Assembly (NCBI GenBank): GCA_009711615.1
Contig: VENI01000003.1
Location: 1-64,000 of the forward strand
Length of the DNA: 64,000 nt
DNA from: Bacillota bacterium
GTDB taxonomy: Bacteria > Bacillota > Desulfotomaculia > Desulfotomaculales > Desulfohalotomaculaceae
Reading direction: 5' to 3'
The notes under the pieces are model-generated. The model made no database searches and was not told where the DNA came from. It saw only the letters and a program-made list of their open reading frames with translations. Of the stretch, positions 16,634 through 26,003 are shown piece after piece. Within the stretch, counting starts at the first letter, position 1, and every line of letters begins with the position of its first letter. A program made the translations under genes and the position numbers.

Positions 16634-19300
16634 TTATATCGGTTTAACTTCATACCAGTTGGGCCCTGTTTTTATATCCACCACCAACGGTACATCTAGC
16701 GATATGGCGTCTTCCATGCAACCTTTTACTAAATCTATCAGTTCTGGAATCTCATCTTCCGGGGCATCAAAGAGCAGTTCGTCGTGCACTTGCAGCACCA
16801 TTTTAGTCTTTAGTCCACGTTTTTCCAACTCTCGATCAACTTTATTCATGGCCAGTTTAATAATATCTGCCGCACTACCCTGAATGGGTGTGTTCATGGC
16901 CGCCCGTTCACCAAAACTTCTGGCCATACGGTTGGGGCTGAACAAATCAGGCAAATAACGACGCCGGTTTAGTAGGGTGGTGACATAGCCATTTTCTTTG
17001 GCTTCCCTAATAACACGGTCAATATAGTTTTTTACCCCGGGACAGCGGGCAAAATAATTATTAATATATTTTCCAGCTTCTGCGCGGCTCACCTTAATAT
17101 CACGAGCTAACCCAAATTCGCTGATACCGTAAACAATTCCAAAGTTTACCGCCTTAGCCTTACCACGCATTTCTCTGGTCACTTCATCTAGAGGCACGTT
17201 GAATACTTCACTGGCAGTGCGGGTGTGTATATCTTGTCCTTCGTTAAATGCTTCTAAAAAGCTTTTGTCACCGGCTATGTGGGCCAATATTCGTAGTTCA
17301 ATTTGCGAATAATCGGCGGTAACAATAACGTTGTTTTTGTGTCGTGGCACAAAAACCTTTCTAATCCGTCGGCCCAGTTCTAAGCGAATAGGGATGTTCT
17401 GCATATTTGGCTCAGCACTGGAAAGTCTGCCGGTGGCAGTAACAGTCTGGTGCAGTGTGGTATGGATACGCTTGGTATCTTTACTAATTAAGCCTTTAAG
17501 ACCGTCGGTGTAGGTAGATTTTAGTTTAGCCAACTGCCGGTGCTCAAGTATTTTTTTCACAATATCGTGCTGTTCAGCCAACTGCTCCAGTACTGACGCA
17601 TCGGTGGAATAACCGGTCTTGGTTTTTTTCTTAACTGGCAGTTCCAACTTCTCAAATAGTATCTTGCCCAATTGCTTGGGGGAATTAATGTTAAACTCTT
17701 CTCCGGCCAGTTGATATATTTGTTGTGTCAGTTCGCTAATACGTTCTTCCAATTCCCGGGACATTTCCTCTAAACCGTGTTTATCTACCGCTAAACCAGC
17801 AATTTCCATTTTAGCCAGAACCATTACCAGCGGCAGCTCTACTTCATAGAAAAGACGCTCTTCCTGCTGTTCTTCCAACTTTTTATCCAGTGTCGGTACC
17901 AGTTGTTTAATGGCTTCTGCCCGTGCGGGGTGGGCAATTTCACCTTTAGAAGGTAATACAATACCCAAGTTCTGCAGGGCAATATCATCCAAGTCCAAGT
18001 TTGGTGACGCCGGATTTAGTAAGTATGATGCCACCATAGTATCGAAACCTAAATTAGATAATTGAATGCCATGGTGGTGTAACATCCATGCGGCATTTTT
18101 GCCGTCATGGCAGTGCATTGAAATATCATCATCTTCACAAATTTTCTTTAATGCCTGCAGGTGATCATCCGGCTTTCCTTCCACCGGCAAAAAGTAAACC
18201 TTGTCTTTTACTGCAATGGCTGCCGAAGACACACCGGTGATAGTAGTACCGTCTATGGTCAGTGAAACTTGGCCGTTTTCCTGTGATGAGGCAATAAGAT
18301 TTTCTAAGTGTTCCGGCTTTGTTACCTTTTGGTATTCCACATTGAAGGTTTTAACTGAATTATTACCATCGGCCTTTTTATCATCTTTACCCTTTTTATC
18401 TGTATCCTGGCCAATGATTGATTTCACCAACGACTTAAACTCTAGTTCGGTAAACAGTTCCAGTAGGCGGTTGTAATTGGGGGTACCGTAAGCACATTTG
18501 CTTAAATCTACCTCGATGGGTGCTTTTTGTTCAATGGTTACCAATTTCTTTGACAACTCTGCTTGTTCCCGGTGTTCTTGCATTTTTTCCCGTTGCTTTT
18601 TGGGCAACTGTTCAACATGGTTGTAGATTTCATCCAGATTGGGATACTTTTGCAGTAGTTTTGCGGCGGTTTTTTCCCCAATACCGGGTACACCGGGAAC
18701 GTTATCCGAACTGTCGCCGATTAAGGCCTTAAAGTCGATAAACTGATTGGGATAAACGCCAAACCGCTCCCAAACCTTTCCTTCATCATAGATCTCCAGT
18801 TGGCTGATACCTTTTTTAGTGTAAAGTACTTTGGTGCGGGGGGAGACCAGTTGCAAGGCATCCCGGTCACCGGTGACTATTAATGTGGCCAGCCCCATTT
18901 CCTCAGCTTTGGCCACTATAGTACCGATTAAGTCGTCACCTTCATAACCTTCCAGTTCAAATATTTCTATATTCATAGCCCTTAGAATGTCTTTAACAAT
19001 CGGAAACTGCGGCCTCAATTCATCGGGCATGGCTTTGCGGTTGGCCTTGTATTCGCCGTACTGCTCTGTACGAAAAGTTACCCGCCCTTTATCAAAGGCC
19101 ACAGCCACCATCCCCGGTTGTTCATCCTTTAATATTTTATATAGCATGTTAGTGAACCCAAGGGCAGCATTGGTGATTAACCCCCGGGTGGTGGTTAACA
19201 AGGGAAGGGCATGAAATGCTCTATATACTAGGCTGTTGCCGTCAACAACAATCAGCGTATCTTTTACAACATCTGTACTCAATTTAAGCACCATCCTCAT
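16634..19300 (-). CDS. polA: DNA polymerase I
   Basis: An 888-residue repair and Okazaki-fragment processing polymerase. The N-terminal 5'-3' exonuclease domain has VVDGNSLVYRAFHALP and VTGDRDALQLV. The central 3'-5' exonuclease fold is retained, but the first DEDD motif is replaced (SLTIDGTTIT), so proofreading is probably absent, as in Bacillus-type enzymes. The polymerase domain has TADYSQIELRILAHIAGD, the O-helix RGKAKAVNFGIVYG and the palm motif VQVHDELLFD. The exact start is uncertain because several Met/Val/Leu codons crowd the N-terminus. It is divergent from the protease gene at 19411. Confidence 0.97.
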   Translation of the reverse strand: MRMVLKLSTDVVKDTLIVVDGNSLVYRAFHALPLLTTTRGLITNAALGFTNMLYKILKDEQPGMVAVAFDKGRVTFRTEQYGEYKANRKAMPDELRPQFPIVKDILRAMNIEIFELEGYEGDDLIGTIVAKAEEMGLATLIVTGDRDALQLVSPRTKVLYTKKGISQLEIYDEGKVWERFGVYPNQFIDFKALIGDSSDNVPGVPGIGEKTAAKLLQKYPNLDEIYNHVEQLPKKQREKMQEHREQAELSKKLVTIEQKAPIEVDLSKCAYGTPNYNRLLELFTELEFKSLVKSIIGQDTDKKGKDDKKADGNNSVKTFNVEYQKVTKPEHLENLIASSQENGQVSLTIDGTTITGVSSAAIAVKDKVYFLPVEGKPDDHLQALKKICEDDDISMHCHDGKNAAWMLHHHGIQLSNLGFDTMVASYLLNPASPNLDLDDIALQNLGIVLPSKGEIAHPARAEAIKQLVPTLDKKLEEQQEERLFYEVELPLVMVLAKMEIAGLAVDKHGLEEMSRELEERISELTQQIYQLAGEEFNINSPKQLGKILFEKLELPVKKKTKTGYSTDASVLEQLAEQHDIVKKILEHRQLAKLKSTYTDGLKGLISKDTKRIHTTLHQTVTATGRLSSAEPNMQNIPIRLELGRRIRKVFVPRHKNNVIVTADYSQIELRILAHIAGDKSFLEAFNEGQDIHTRTASEVFNVPLDEVTREMRGKAKAVNFGIVYGISEFGLARDIKVSRAEAGKYINNYFARCPGVKNYIDRVIREAKENGYVTTLLNRRRYLPDLFSPNRMARSFGERAAMNTPIQGSAADIIKLAMNKVDRELEKRGLKTKMVLQVHDELLFDAPEDEIPELIDLVKGCMEDAISLDVPLVVDIKTGPNWYEVKPI

Positions 19301-19410
19301 CTATTCATTTTTTATTATTTTCACCGAGCAATATACTAATACCTGCCTGCAGGAGTTTAGAGATTAATTATAGAATAAAAACTTGAATATAGATAGATGA
19401 GGTGATTTTT

Positions 19411-20853
19411 TTGTTAAGAAAGTTTTCCCTAGTGCTGGTACTTATGCTAGCCCTTGTCTGGGTACAACCAGCAGCAGCCTATGATGACTACCTGGACGGG
19501 GTTACCACCATTGAAGAAATTCTGGATTACACATTAAGAAACCATGTAGATAAGCCTGAATTAGATGTTCTGGTGGATGGGGCCATAGAAGGCATGCTGG
19601 AAAGGTTGGAAGATCCCCACACCGAGTACATGTCACCAGAATCCCTAAAAGATTTTTCTGATTCATTAAATGGTGACTATGTGGGTATTGGTATCAGAAT
19701 GGAATTGCATGAAGGATACCCTATGGTGGTTGAAGTTTTTGAATATTCACCGGCTGAGCAGGCAGAGCTTAAACCCGGTGACTTAATTGTGGCTGTGGAT
19801 GGGGAAGATATTAAAGATATACCTTTAAGTTTTGCTGCAGTAAAAATACAAGGCCCGGAAGATACAAAAGTAAGTTTAACCATTATGCGAAATGATAAAG
19901 AATTTGATGTTACATTAACCAGGGCGGCAGTCACTGCACCCACTGTAACTCATGAAGTTATGTCAGACAATATTGGATATATAGACATTAACAGTTTCGG
20001 TCAAGACACATCAAATCATTTTAAAGCTGCTTTAAAAGAACTACAGCAGCAAAAAGTTAGCGGCCTAATATTAGATTTGCGGGATGATCCCGGTGGTTAT
20101 GTAATGGCTGCCGTGCGCATTGCCGATAACTTTTTGCCCGTTGGCAAAAAAGTGGTAAGTATAGTAGATAAAGATAAGGAAACACAGGTCTACCGCAGTT
20201 TTGGTGAAGCCTCAATAGCTGATCTGCCGATGGTGATTCTGGTCAACGGCGATACGGCCAGTGCTGCAGAGATATTGGCTGGAGCCCTCCAAGATCACGG
20301 TGAGGCTAAAGTAATTGGCGGCCAAACCTATGGTAAGGGTACTGTGCAGACAGTGCTCACCCTTTCCAACGGTGGGGCGTTAAAACTAACCATGGCCAAA
20401 TATCAGTTGCCAGGAGGACGATTTATTGACGGTATTGGGCTCATTCCTGATAAACAGGTTCTATCTCCTGGGCTACAGCTATTTACAGCTAAAAATATTA
20501 TTCAACCAGCTAACCAGCAAAAAATTATTTATACCTTGTCTAAAAATAAGGCGGTAGTAAACGGTGAGAATATTGAAATGATGGCTAAGCCATATCTTGG
20601 AAATGGCCAGCATTATGTCCCAATACGCTTTACCATGGAAGCGTTGGGTTATACAGTGAACTTCGACAGTCAGCGTAATGGGATTCAATTAACTCGGGAT
20701 AATGAAGGCTTCTTTATTCCGACAAATGGCAGTGAGACCAGCCAACCAGTAGAAATATCAGAAGGTGTTTCTTATTTATCCATTCAGGATTTAGATGTTA
20801 TGGGAATTAACTATACTGTAAAAGATAATGTTGTTACAATAATTCAGGACTAA
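19411..20853 (+). CDS. S41 carboxy-terminal processing protease (CtpB type)
   Basis: About 480 residues. A signal peptide (LVLVLMLALVWVQPAAA) is followed by an N-terminal helical part, a PDZ domain (residues about 80-160; GDYVGIGIRME and ELKPGDLIVAVDGE) and the S41 catalytic core with the Ser in GDTASAAEILAGAL and the Lys in YGKGTVQT. A C-terminal copper amine oxidase N-like domain ends it (GNGQHYVPIRFTMEALGY). TTG 19411, behind GAGGTG, gives a clean signal peptide. CtpB in Bacillus signals across the forespore membranes; that role is plausible here given the neighbours but not shown. Confidence 0.92.
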   Translation: MLRKFSLVLVLMLALVWVQPAAAYDDYLDGVTTIEEILDYTLRNHVDKPELDVLVDGAIEGMLERLEDPHTEYMSPESLKDFSDSLNGDYVGIGIRMELHEGYPMVVEVFEYSPAEQAELKPGDLIVAVDGEDIKDIPLSFAAVKIQGPEDTKVSLTIMRNDKEFDVTLTRAAVTAPTVTHEVMSDNIGYIDINSFGQDTSNHFKAALKELQQQKVSGLILDLRDDPGGYVMAAVRIADNFLPVGKKVVSIVDKDKETQVYRSFGEASIADLPMVILVNGDTASAAEILAGALQDHGEAKVIGGQTYGKGTVQTVLTLSNGGALKLTMAKYQLPGGRFIDGIGLIPDKQVLSPGLQLFTAKNIIQPANQQKIIYTLSKNKAVVNGENIEMMAKPYLGNGQHYVPIRFTMEALGYTVNFDSQRNGIQLTRDNEGFFIPTNGSETSQPVEISEGVSYLSIQDLDVMGINYTVKDNVVTIIQD

Positions 20854-20892
20854 AATTACCTCTGGTGTTATAGAATTTAGCGGAGGGGTAAT

Positions 20893-21519
20893 ATGATAGA
20901 ACAGATATATGCATTAATTGAAAATAGCTTTTCCTGGGTAACAGAGTTTATTGCTGCCCTAGGTTACTGGGGAATAGCAGCGGGTATGGCTATTGAGAGT
21001 GCTAACATTCCACTACCAAGTGAATTGATATTACCCTTTGGCGGCTACCTTGTTTCCACTGGACAGTTGACTTTTTGGGGTGCGGTAATGGCTGGGACAG
21101 TGGGAGGAACGGTTGGCTCTATAGCATCCTATTTTCTTGGGCTTTGGGGAGGTAGACCGCTGTTGCTAAAATATGGTAGATATATTGGCATCTCCCGGTC
21201 TAAGATGGATTTGGCCGATCGGTGGTTTAACCGCTATGGTGATGCAACTGTATTTTTCACCAGGCTAATGCCCATCATCCGTACTTTTATCTCACTTCCC
21301 GCCGGGATAACGGGTATGAACTTTAAAAAGTTTGTGATATATACTTTTTTAGGTTCACTTCCCTGGAGCATATTGTTGACTTATACCGGGGTAAAGCTGG
21401 GAGAAAACTGGCAGCAGATAAAGCCTTGGTTCCACAAGCTTGATGCAGTGGTGGCTGTGGGTTTGGTAATTATAGTAATTTATTATTTAATAAACCGCCG
21501 CAAGCGCAGGTGGGCGTAG
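20893..21519 (+). CDS. DedA-family membrane protein
   Basis: A 208-residue integral membrane protein with the DedA/SNARE-associated signature: ESANIPLPSELILPFGGYLVS near the N-terminus, GSIASYFLGLWGGRPLL, FFTRLMPIIRTFISLPAGI and a C-terminal membrane helix with a basic tail. Several DedA proteins flip polyprenyl-phosphate or phosphatidylethanolamine carriers; the substrate here is unknown. GCGGAGGGG lies just upstream of the ATG, 39 bases after the protease gene, so the two may share a transcript that ends at the following terminator. Confidence 0.93.
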   Translation: MIEQIYALIENSFSWVTEFIAALGYWGIAAGMAIESANIPLPSELILPFGGYLVSTGQLTFWGAVMAGTVGGTVGSIASYFLGLWGGRPLLLKYGRYIGISRSKMDLADRWFNRYGDATVFFTRLMPIIRTFISLPAGITGMNFKKFVIYTFLGSLPWSILLTYTGVKLGENWQQIKPWFHKLDAVVAVGLVIIVIYYLINRRKRRWA

Positions 21520-21529
21520 AGAAATGATC

Positions 21530-21571
21530 AGGCAGGGGTTCTTTTTAAAAGATCTCTTGCCTTTTATTTTT
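21530..21571 (+). terminator. Rho-independent terminator after dedA
   Basis: AGGCAGGGG (21530-21538) pairs with CTCTTGCCT (two G-U pairs), followed by TTTTATTTTT. Confidence 0.7.
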
Positions 21572-21572
21572 A

Positions 21573-21602
21573 GGATAATCATTAAAATATCATCCCATAA
21601 TA
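21573..21602 (+). promoter_or_regulatory. Sigma-G-like forespore promoter
   Basis: GGATA (21573-21577), an 18-base spacer and CATAATA (21596-21602) resemble the sigma-G pattern GHATR-N18-CATNHTA with one mismatch in the -35. It lies 28 bases before the start of a YhcN-type spore lipoprotein gene, which supports the reading. Confidence 0.45.
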
Positions 21603-21630
21603 ACAAAAAAAAGATTGTGGGGTGAAACTT

Positions 21631-22149
21631 GTGAAGATAAATCGTGCTATCGTATGGATAATGCTTATCATAATTTTAATTGCTATGGTAGCAGGCTGTG
21701 CAACCAGAAGTCCCAACCCTAAATACATTGAATATGAGAATAATGCCCGCGGCGGTGGTGGTGTTAACAACCTAGCCAGTCAGTCCAACCCCGCTGAAGT
21801 GTCCCGGGAATCTGCGAACCTGAGGGGGCAGGTAACAAACATTGACGGAGTGCAAGATGCAACGGTGGTAATCAACAATACCAGGGCGATAATTGGTGTT
21901 ACCCCAGAGGAACAGTATAAAGATAATGCTGCAGTTTTAGAGAATAGGGTGCAGTCCAGCATAGAAAGAAATGCTGAAGGAATAAGGGAAGTATATGTAA
22001 CTGCAGAACCATCATTATTTAGACAGATAAGGGCTGTTGAAAACAATATAAATAATGGTAATCGCCCAGAAAACTATAATCGTGAATTGAACAACATTGC
22101 TGAAACGATTAATGCTAATGGCGGAATGACAATGGAACAACAGGAATAA
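21631..22149 (+). CDS. YhcN/YlaJ-family sporulation lipoprotein
   Basis: About 172 residues with a lipoprotein signal (lipobox MVAGC) and a mature domain bearing the YhcN/YlaJ hallmark VTNIDGVQDATVVINNTRAIIGV, a secretin/BON-like alpha-beta unit. Relatives are forespore-expressed lipoproteins of the inner spore membrane that affect germination or outgrowth. GTG 21631 behind GGGGTGA gives the better signal peptide than an upstream in-frame GTG at 21622. A sigma-G-like promoter precedes it and a bidirectional terminator follows. Confidence 0.85.
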   Translation: MKINRAIVWIMLIIILIAMVAGCATRSPNPKYIEYENNARGGGGVNNLASQSNPAEVSRESANLRGQVTNIDGVQDATVVINNTRAIIGVTPEEQYKDNAAVLENRVQSSIERNAEGIREVYVTAEPSLFRQIRAVENNINNGNRPENYNRELNNIAETINANGGMTMEQQE

Positions 22150-22153
22150 ATAA

Positions 22154-22181
22154 AAACTGCTGGAATTACCAGCAGTTTTTT
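22154..22181. terminator. Bidirectional terminator between convergent genes
   Basis: ACTGCTGG and CCAGCAGT form an eight-base stem flanked by A- and T-runs, so it can end both the lipoprotein transcript and the converging deacetylase transcript. Confidence 0.88.
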
Positions 22182-22189
22182 ACATGCAA

Positions 22190-22963
22190 TTAATCTGTTA
22201 TACCTCTTCCAAATTTAAGTAATTCAGAAACCGTAACTATTTTGTAACCTTCCTTTTCCAAACCATCCAGTACAATAGGCAAAGCTTTTGGAGTACGGTC
22301 GGTGACATCACTGGCGTGCATTAAAATAATATCTCCCGGGTGTACATTCTTTAGCACATTTTGGGCAATTTGCTCAGCGTTGCGGTCTTTAAACCAGTCT
22401 AAGGAATCGGTATCCCACTGAATTACAGTGTAGCCCACTTCGTTGGCCGCTTGTAGTACTTCTCCGCCCTTCCATGAACCGTTTGGGCAACGAATTAGCG
22501 AGGCCTCTTTGCCGGTGGCCTCTTTTATGCTTTGATGGGCATTAAGAATGTTTTCTTTTATTTTTTCCTTGGGAAGTTTGTTGAAATCAACATGCTGGTG
22601 TCCGTGGCTGGCTATTTCGTGACCTTCTTCTGCAATACGTTTAGATATATCTGGATATTTTAATGCTGCCGGGCCGGATAAGAAAAAAGTACACTTAATG
22701 TTTCTTTCCTTCAATGTATCCAGAATTGGATTAGCTACATCTACGCCATAACTCCAGTCGAAAGTTAAGGCAAGCACTTTTTCATCAGTATCCACCATGT
22801 AGTATGCAGCTTTTTGTTGTAAAGCTGCATCTTCCCCTGTAGTAGTAGCCACATTATTTGTACGTATCACGGCTGTAGTCAATACTGCCGCTACTAACAA
22901 GAAAGCTGCCATTAAGGGTAACCGCTGTTTCCATTTGTACAAATTAATAGTCCAAATACGCAC
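22190..22963 (-). CDS. Polysaccharide deacetylase (PdaB-like)
   Basis: About 257 residues. An N-terminal membrane anchor (PLMAAFLLVAAVLTTAV) precedes a NodB-type deacetylase domain: LALTFDWSYG in place of the usual TFDDG, metal-binding HEIASHGHQH, RCPNGSW, GYTVIQWDTDS and the C-terminal DIILMHASD. The FDWSYG variant is close to the FDISWG form of PdaB, which is needed for spore cortex integrity. GTG 22963, downstream of AAGGTGG, is preferred over a longer ATG form that would read through that site. Convergent with the YhcN-type gene. Confidence 0.88.
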   Translation of the reverse strand: MRIWTINLYKWKQRLPLMAAFLLVAAVLTTAVIRTNNVATTTGEDAALQQKAAYYMVDTDEKVLALTFDWSYGVDVANPILDTLKERNIKCTFFLSGPAALKYPDISKRIAEEGHEIASHGHQHVDFNKLPKEKIKENILNAHQSIKEATGKEASLIRCPNGSWKGGEVLQAANEVGYTVIQWDTDSLDWFKDRNAEQIAQNVLKNVHPGDIILMHASDVTDRTPKALPIVLDGLEKEGYKIVTVSELLKFGRGITD

Positions 22964-22994
22964 TAACTTGCACCACCTTATATTATTTTCTAAA

Positions 22995-23023
22995 CTATAC
23001 ATATTTTGCTAGCGGTTAGATTA
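22995..23023 (+). promoter_or_regulatory. Possible sigma-F-like promoter
   Basis: GGTTAGATTA (23014-23023) fits the sigma-F -10 pattern GGNNANAHTR fully. The best -35 (CTATA, 22995-22999) has one mismatch and a 14-base spacer, slightly short. It would drive the DacF-type gene, whose Bacillus counterpart is sigma-F dependent. Confidence 0.3.
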
Positions 23024-23114
23024 GCACCAATAAACAATAAAAAAATGGAATTTTTGATTTTGCAAATAAATTGAGAGTTGTTTAGTAAGAATAGAATTTG
23101 GAGGAGGGGTTGAT

Positions 23115-24239
23115 TTGAAAAAAATTCTTTGTTTATATACTTTAATGATTGCTGTATTTTTTTCTGCGGTTATTACTCCAGAAATTGCACAGGCAGAAGA
23201 ACCAAAAATTACTGCTGATGCGGCGGTGCTGATTGATGCAGAGACTGGGCAGGTGATGTATGCTAAAAAGGCAGATAAAAGACGTTCCCCGGCCAGCTTA
23301 ACAAAGATTATGACTGTTATACTGGCGTTGGAAATGGGTGACTTAAATGACGTGGTTACTGTAAGTAAAAAGGCACAGAATGTATACATAGGGTCGCAAA
23401 TTTATCTGAAAGCAGGGGAAGAAATAAAATTGGGTGAATTGGTTAAAGCAGCCCTAATGTTTTCAGCTAATGATTCCACAGTAGCTATTGCAGAACATGT
23501 TGGTTTAAGCCACGACAACTTTGTACGGCTAATGAATCAAAAAGCACTGGCGCTGGGGTTGGTGGAAACCAATTTTGTAAATACCAATGGCTATTCAGTA
23601 CCAAACCACCACTCAACAGCGTATGAGTTGGCAGTTTTAACGAGGTATGCGTTACAGAACCCCACCTTTGCCAAGTGGGTGGGCACCAAGGAAGCCACCG
23701 TTCATTGGGAAGGTGATCGCACTAAAGATATACGCACTACCAATCGGCTGCTTAGAAATGATTACCCAGGGGTAAACGGTGTTAAAACCGGTACCACCGC
23801 CAGGGCGGGCAATTGCTTGATTGCTTCAGCCACCCGCAGTGGCCAACAGCTAATTGCAGTGGTGCTGCATAGCAGAAATAGGTACAAAGATGCATCAAAA
23901 ATGTTAGAATACGGGTTTAAAGAATTTCAAGAGCAAAAAGTAATTGAAAAAGGACAAGTTTTAGGAGAAGTGAATGTTTTAGAAGGAGTAAGCCAACATG
24001 TAAGGCTACTGGCTGCAGACGACATAGTTTTAAAGCTGCCCGAAGACTGCGACAAAGTGCAGCTGAAAAAACATATTCCCGGAGATCTAACCGCCCCGGT
24101 AAAAAAAGCCCAGAAGGCAGGGTATGTCTCAGTAATGTTTAACGATCGGGAATTAAAAACAGTACCACTGATTACTGAAGAAAAGGTAAAAGAGCAGGGG
24201 AAACTGCAAAAAATATGGCAGGACTTAACTAAATCTTGA
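23115..24239 (+). CDS. dacF: D-alanyl-D-alanine carboxypeptidase (DacF type)
   Basis: A 374-residue low-molecular-weight penicillin-binding protein that trims the terminal D-Ala from peptidoglycan stems. A signal peptide ends near AQA. The catalytic triad motifs are SLTK (residues 61-64), SAN (117-119) and KTG near residue 224 (VKTGTTARAG). A PBP5 C-terminal domain follows (KLPEDCDKVQLKKHIP). It starts at TTG 23115 behind GGAGGAGGGG. The spore-gene neighbourhood suggests the sporulation-specific paralogue, but a vegetative DacA role cannot be excluded. Confidence 0.92.
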   Translation: MKKILCLYTLMIAVFFSAVITPEIAQAEEPKITADAAVLIDAETGQVMYAKKADKRRSPASLTKIMTVILALEMGDLNDVVTVSKKAQNVYIGSQIYLKAGEEIKLGELVKAALMFSANDSTVAIAEHVGLSHDNFVRLMNQKALALGLVETNFVNTNGYSVPNHHSTAYELAVLTRYALQNPTFAKWVGTKEATVHWEGDRTKDIRTTNRLLRNDYPGVNGVKTGTTARAGNCLIASATRSGQQLIAVVLHSRNRYKDASKMLEYGFKEFQEQKVIEKGQVLGEVNVLEGVSQHVRLLAADDIVLKLPEDCDKVQLKKHIPGDLTAPVKKAQKAGYVSVMFNDRELKTVPLITEEKVKEQGKLQKIWQDLTKS

Positions 24240-24264
24240 CTTTTAAAACCTTATAATGCATAAT
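24236..24264 (+). promoter_or_regulatory. Probable tRNA-Val promoter
   Basis: TTGACT (24236-24241), 17 bases, CATAAT (24259-24264). It overlaps the end of the carboxypeptidase gene and starts transcription about 10-15 bases before the tRNA. Confidence 0.5.
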
Positions 24265-24284
24265 ATAATTTGCATTATAAGTAT

Positions 24285-24359
24285 GGGCGGGTAGTTCAGT
24301 GGGAGAACGCTTGCTTGACACGCAAGAGGTCGGAAGTTCAATTCTTCTCCCGCCCACCA
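24285..24359 (+). tRNA. tRNA-Val (anticodon GAC)
   Basis: Acceptor GGGCGGG pairs with CCCGCCC, followed by A and an encoded CCA. The anticodon stem CTTGC/GCAAG encloses TTGACAC, giving GAC. The T-arm contains GTTCAATTC. Confidence 0.97.
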
Positions 24360-24370
24360 ATTTTTTCTTT

Positions 24371-24398
24371 AACACTGTCCAAATGGGCGGTGTTTTTT
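24371..24398 (+). terminator. Terminator after tRNA-Val
   Basis: A ten-base stem (AACACTGTCC with GGGCGGTGTT, two G-U pairs) followed by a T-run. Confidence 0.8.
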
Positions 24399-24517
24399 CT
24401 TTTTGGTACCAATTCCATATTTCTATATAAAAATTAACTTAAAAAGCAGGTTTGCTTGTTTTTTTAATAGAATGTTGTCAAATATGCTACAGAAATTCCT
24501 GGAAAGGGGGGAAATAT

Positions 24518-25849
24518 ATGCATGAAACAAATGAAATAATTAACAAATGGAAAGAAGTTATTGATGCTATAAAAGAAGATCCTACATTTAGGCCTATTAC
24601 ATTAGAATCTTGGAATAGATGTAAGAACTTAGGTGTAAATGCTGATCAGTTAATATATACTTTTTTATCTAAAGATGAGCTTATTCAAAAGCAGCATGAA
24701 AACTATGAAATAATTAAGGCTGCTACTCCTTATCTTCAGCATCTATCATTATCTCTAAAAGGCAAACCACACATGGTGGTTTTAGCTGATAAAGACGGTT
24801 GGATTATTGCAGTTCATGGAACACCAGAAGATCTCGGGGGTAAGGCAGCCGGTTTGTACATTGGGGCAAACTGGTCAGAAAAATACATAGGAAATAATGG
24901 TGTTGGGACAGCCTTAGCCTTGGGAGAAGCTGTTTTGGTTTATGGCGTTGAGCACTATGGAATGCCCTACAAAGGATGTACTTGTTTAGGTATACCTATC
25001 AAAAAGAATAATGAAATTGTTGGTGTCATTGATATATCTGTTTCTAACGAACATGCCCATCCTAGTAGGCTAAATCTTGTTCAAGCTTGTGTGAATTCAA
25101 TTGAGACTCAACTTTCCTCAGCTTCAGGGGAAGATTATGACATAGATAAAATAGAGAAATTATTGGCCACTGGAAGTCTTTTATCCACCACTGTTCATGA
25201 TATTAAAAATCCACTAACTATAATTAAAGGTTTAGCACAATTGGGAACTATGACATCAAAAAATGACAAGGAGAGTGAGTATTTTCAAAGAATAGTTGGG
25301 CACGTTGAAGAGCTAACGTCGATGCTCAATAACTTCCTTAGCTTCTTTAGGAATGAGGAAGAAGGTTTTAGTAAATGTTCACCAACGGAAGTTATGAAAG
25401 AGATAATTGAAGAGGTTCAGCCAATATGTAAAGTGCAGGAAATTACGCTTGAATATTCTATTAAAGGCAATATTTATACTAAGTTAAACACAAGTCTATT
25501 CAAAAGGGCAATACATAATCTTATTAAAAATGCTAGCCAGGTACTGACTACTGGTGGGAAAATATCGTTAAGGATAGATTGTAATGAAAAACATTTACAT
25601 ATTGATATTGAAGACACTGGCCCAGGGTTACCATCAAATATAGAAGACGATATTTTTAAACCATTTGTACAGGGTAGGACAAACGGAACTGGTTTAGGAT
25701 TATTCATGGTGCATTATGTAATAACAAAGGTTCACAAGGGTCATATCTGGTTTAAGACTAAACAAAATATAGGTACAACTTTCTACATTGAAATTCCTGT
25801 AAAAGAAATGCTGGAAGATGAAAGCGTGCTATCACAGAACGAACATTAA
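24518..25849 (+). CDS. Histidine kinase with AcoR-like GAF sensor
   Basis: A 443-residue soluble sensor kinase. Residues about 1-195 match the N-terminal sensory region of AcoR-type sigma-54 activators (SWNRCKNLGV, HMVVLADKDGWIIAVHG, IGNNGVGTALALGEAVLVYG, YGMPYKGCTCLGIPI). Instead of an AAA+ domain it has a HisKA dimerisation domain with phospho-acceptor His in TTVHDIKNPLTIIKGLAQ and an HATPase domain with NLIKNASQ (N box), DTGPGLP (G1) and GTGLGLFMV (G2). ATG 24518 has AAGGGGGGAAA upstream. No response regulator gene is adjacent. No membrane segment, so the signal is presumably cytosolic. Confidence 0.88.
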   Translation: MHETNEIINKWKEVIDAIKEDPTFRPITLESWNRCKNLGVNADQLIYTFLSKDELIQKQHENYEIIKAATPYLQHLSLSLKGKPHMVVLADKDGWIIAVHGTPEDLGGKAAGLYIGANWSEKYIGNNGVGTALALGEAVLVYGVEHYGMPYKGCTCLGIPIKKNNEIVGVIDISVSNEHAHPSRLNLVQACVNSIETQLSSASGEDYDIDKIEKLLATGSLLSTTVHDIKNPLTIIKGLAQLGTMTSKNDKESEYFQRIVGHVEELTSMLNNFLSFFRNEEEGFSKCSPTEVMKEIIEEVQPICKVQEITLEYSIKGNIYTKLNTSLFKRAIHNLIKNASQVLTTGGKISLRIDCNEKHLHIDIEDTGPGLPSNIEDDIFKPFVQGRTNGTGLGLFMVHYVITKVHKGHIWFKTKQNIGTTFYIEIPVKEMLEDESVLSQNEH

Positions 25850-25937
25850 TAGTAAAAAGTACTTTCTAAATAGCTCCATGTGGCGGATGCCCATGGAGTT
25901 TAATAATTAACTTAATAAAGAAAATCTGGGTTTTAGC

Positions 25938-25965
25938 TTGACAAATAGTGTAAATACATTATAAT
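25938..25965 (+). promoter_or_regulatory. Consensus sigma-A promoter of the tetR gene
   Basis: TTGACA (25938-25943), a 16-base spacer and TATAAT (25960-25965): both hexamers are perfect. A strong promoter of this kind usually needs a repressor, consistent with autoregulation by the TetR-family product. Confidence 0.75.
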
Positions 25966-25969
25966 TACA
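25949..25969. promoter_or_regulatory. Candidate TetR-family operator
   Basis: TGTAA (25949-25953) and TTACA (25965-25969) are inverted about an AT-rich centre that covers the spacer and -10 box of the tetR promoter. It is a plausible autoregulatory site; the match is short. Confidence 0.35.
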
Positions 25970-26003
25970 TTGAATAAAATTTCAATCAATGGCGGGAGTG
26001 TAT

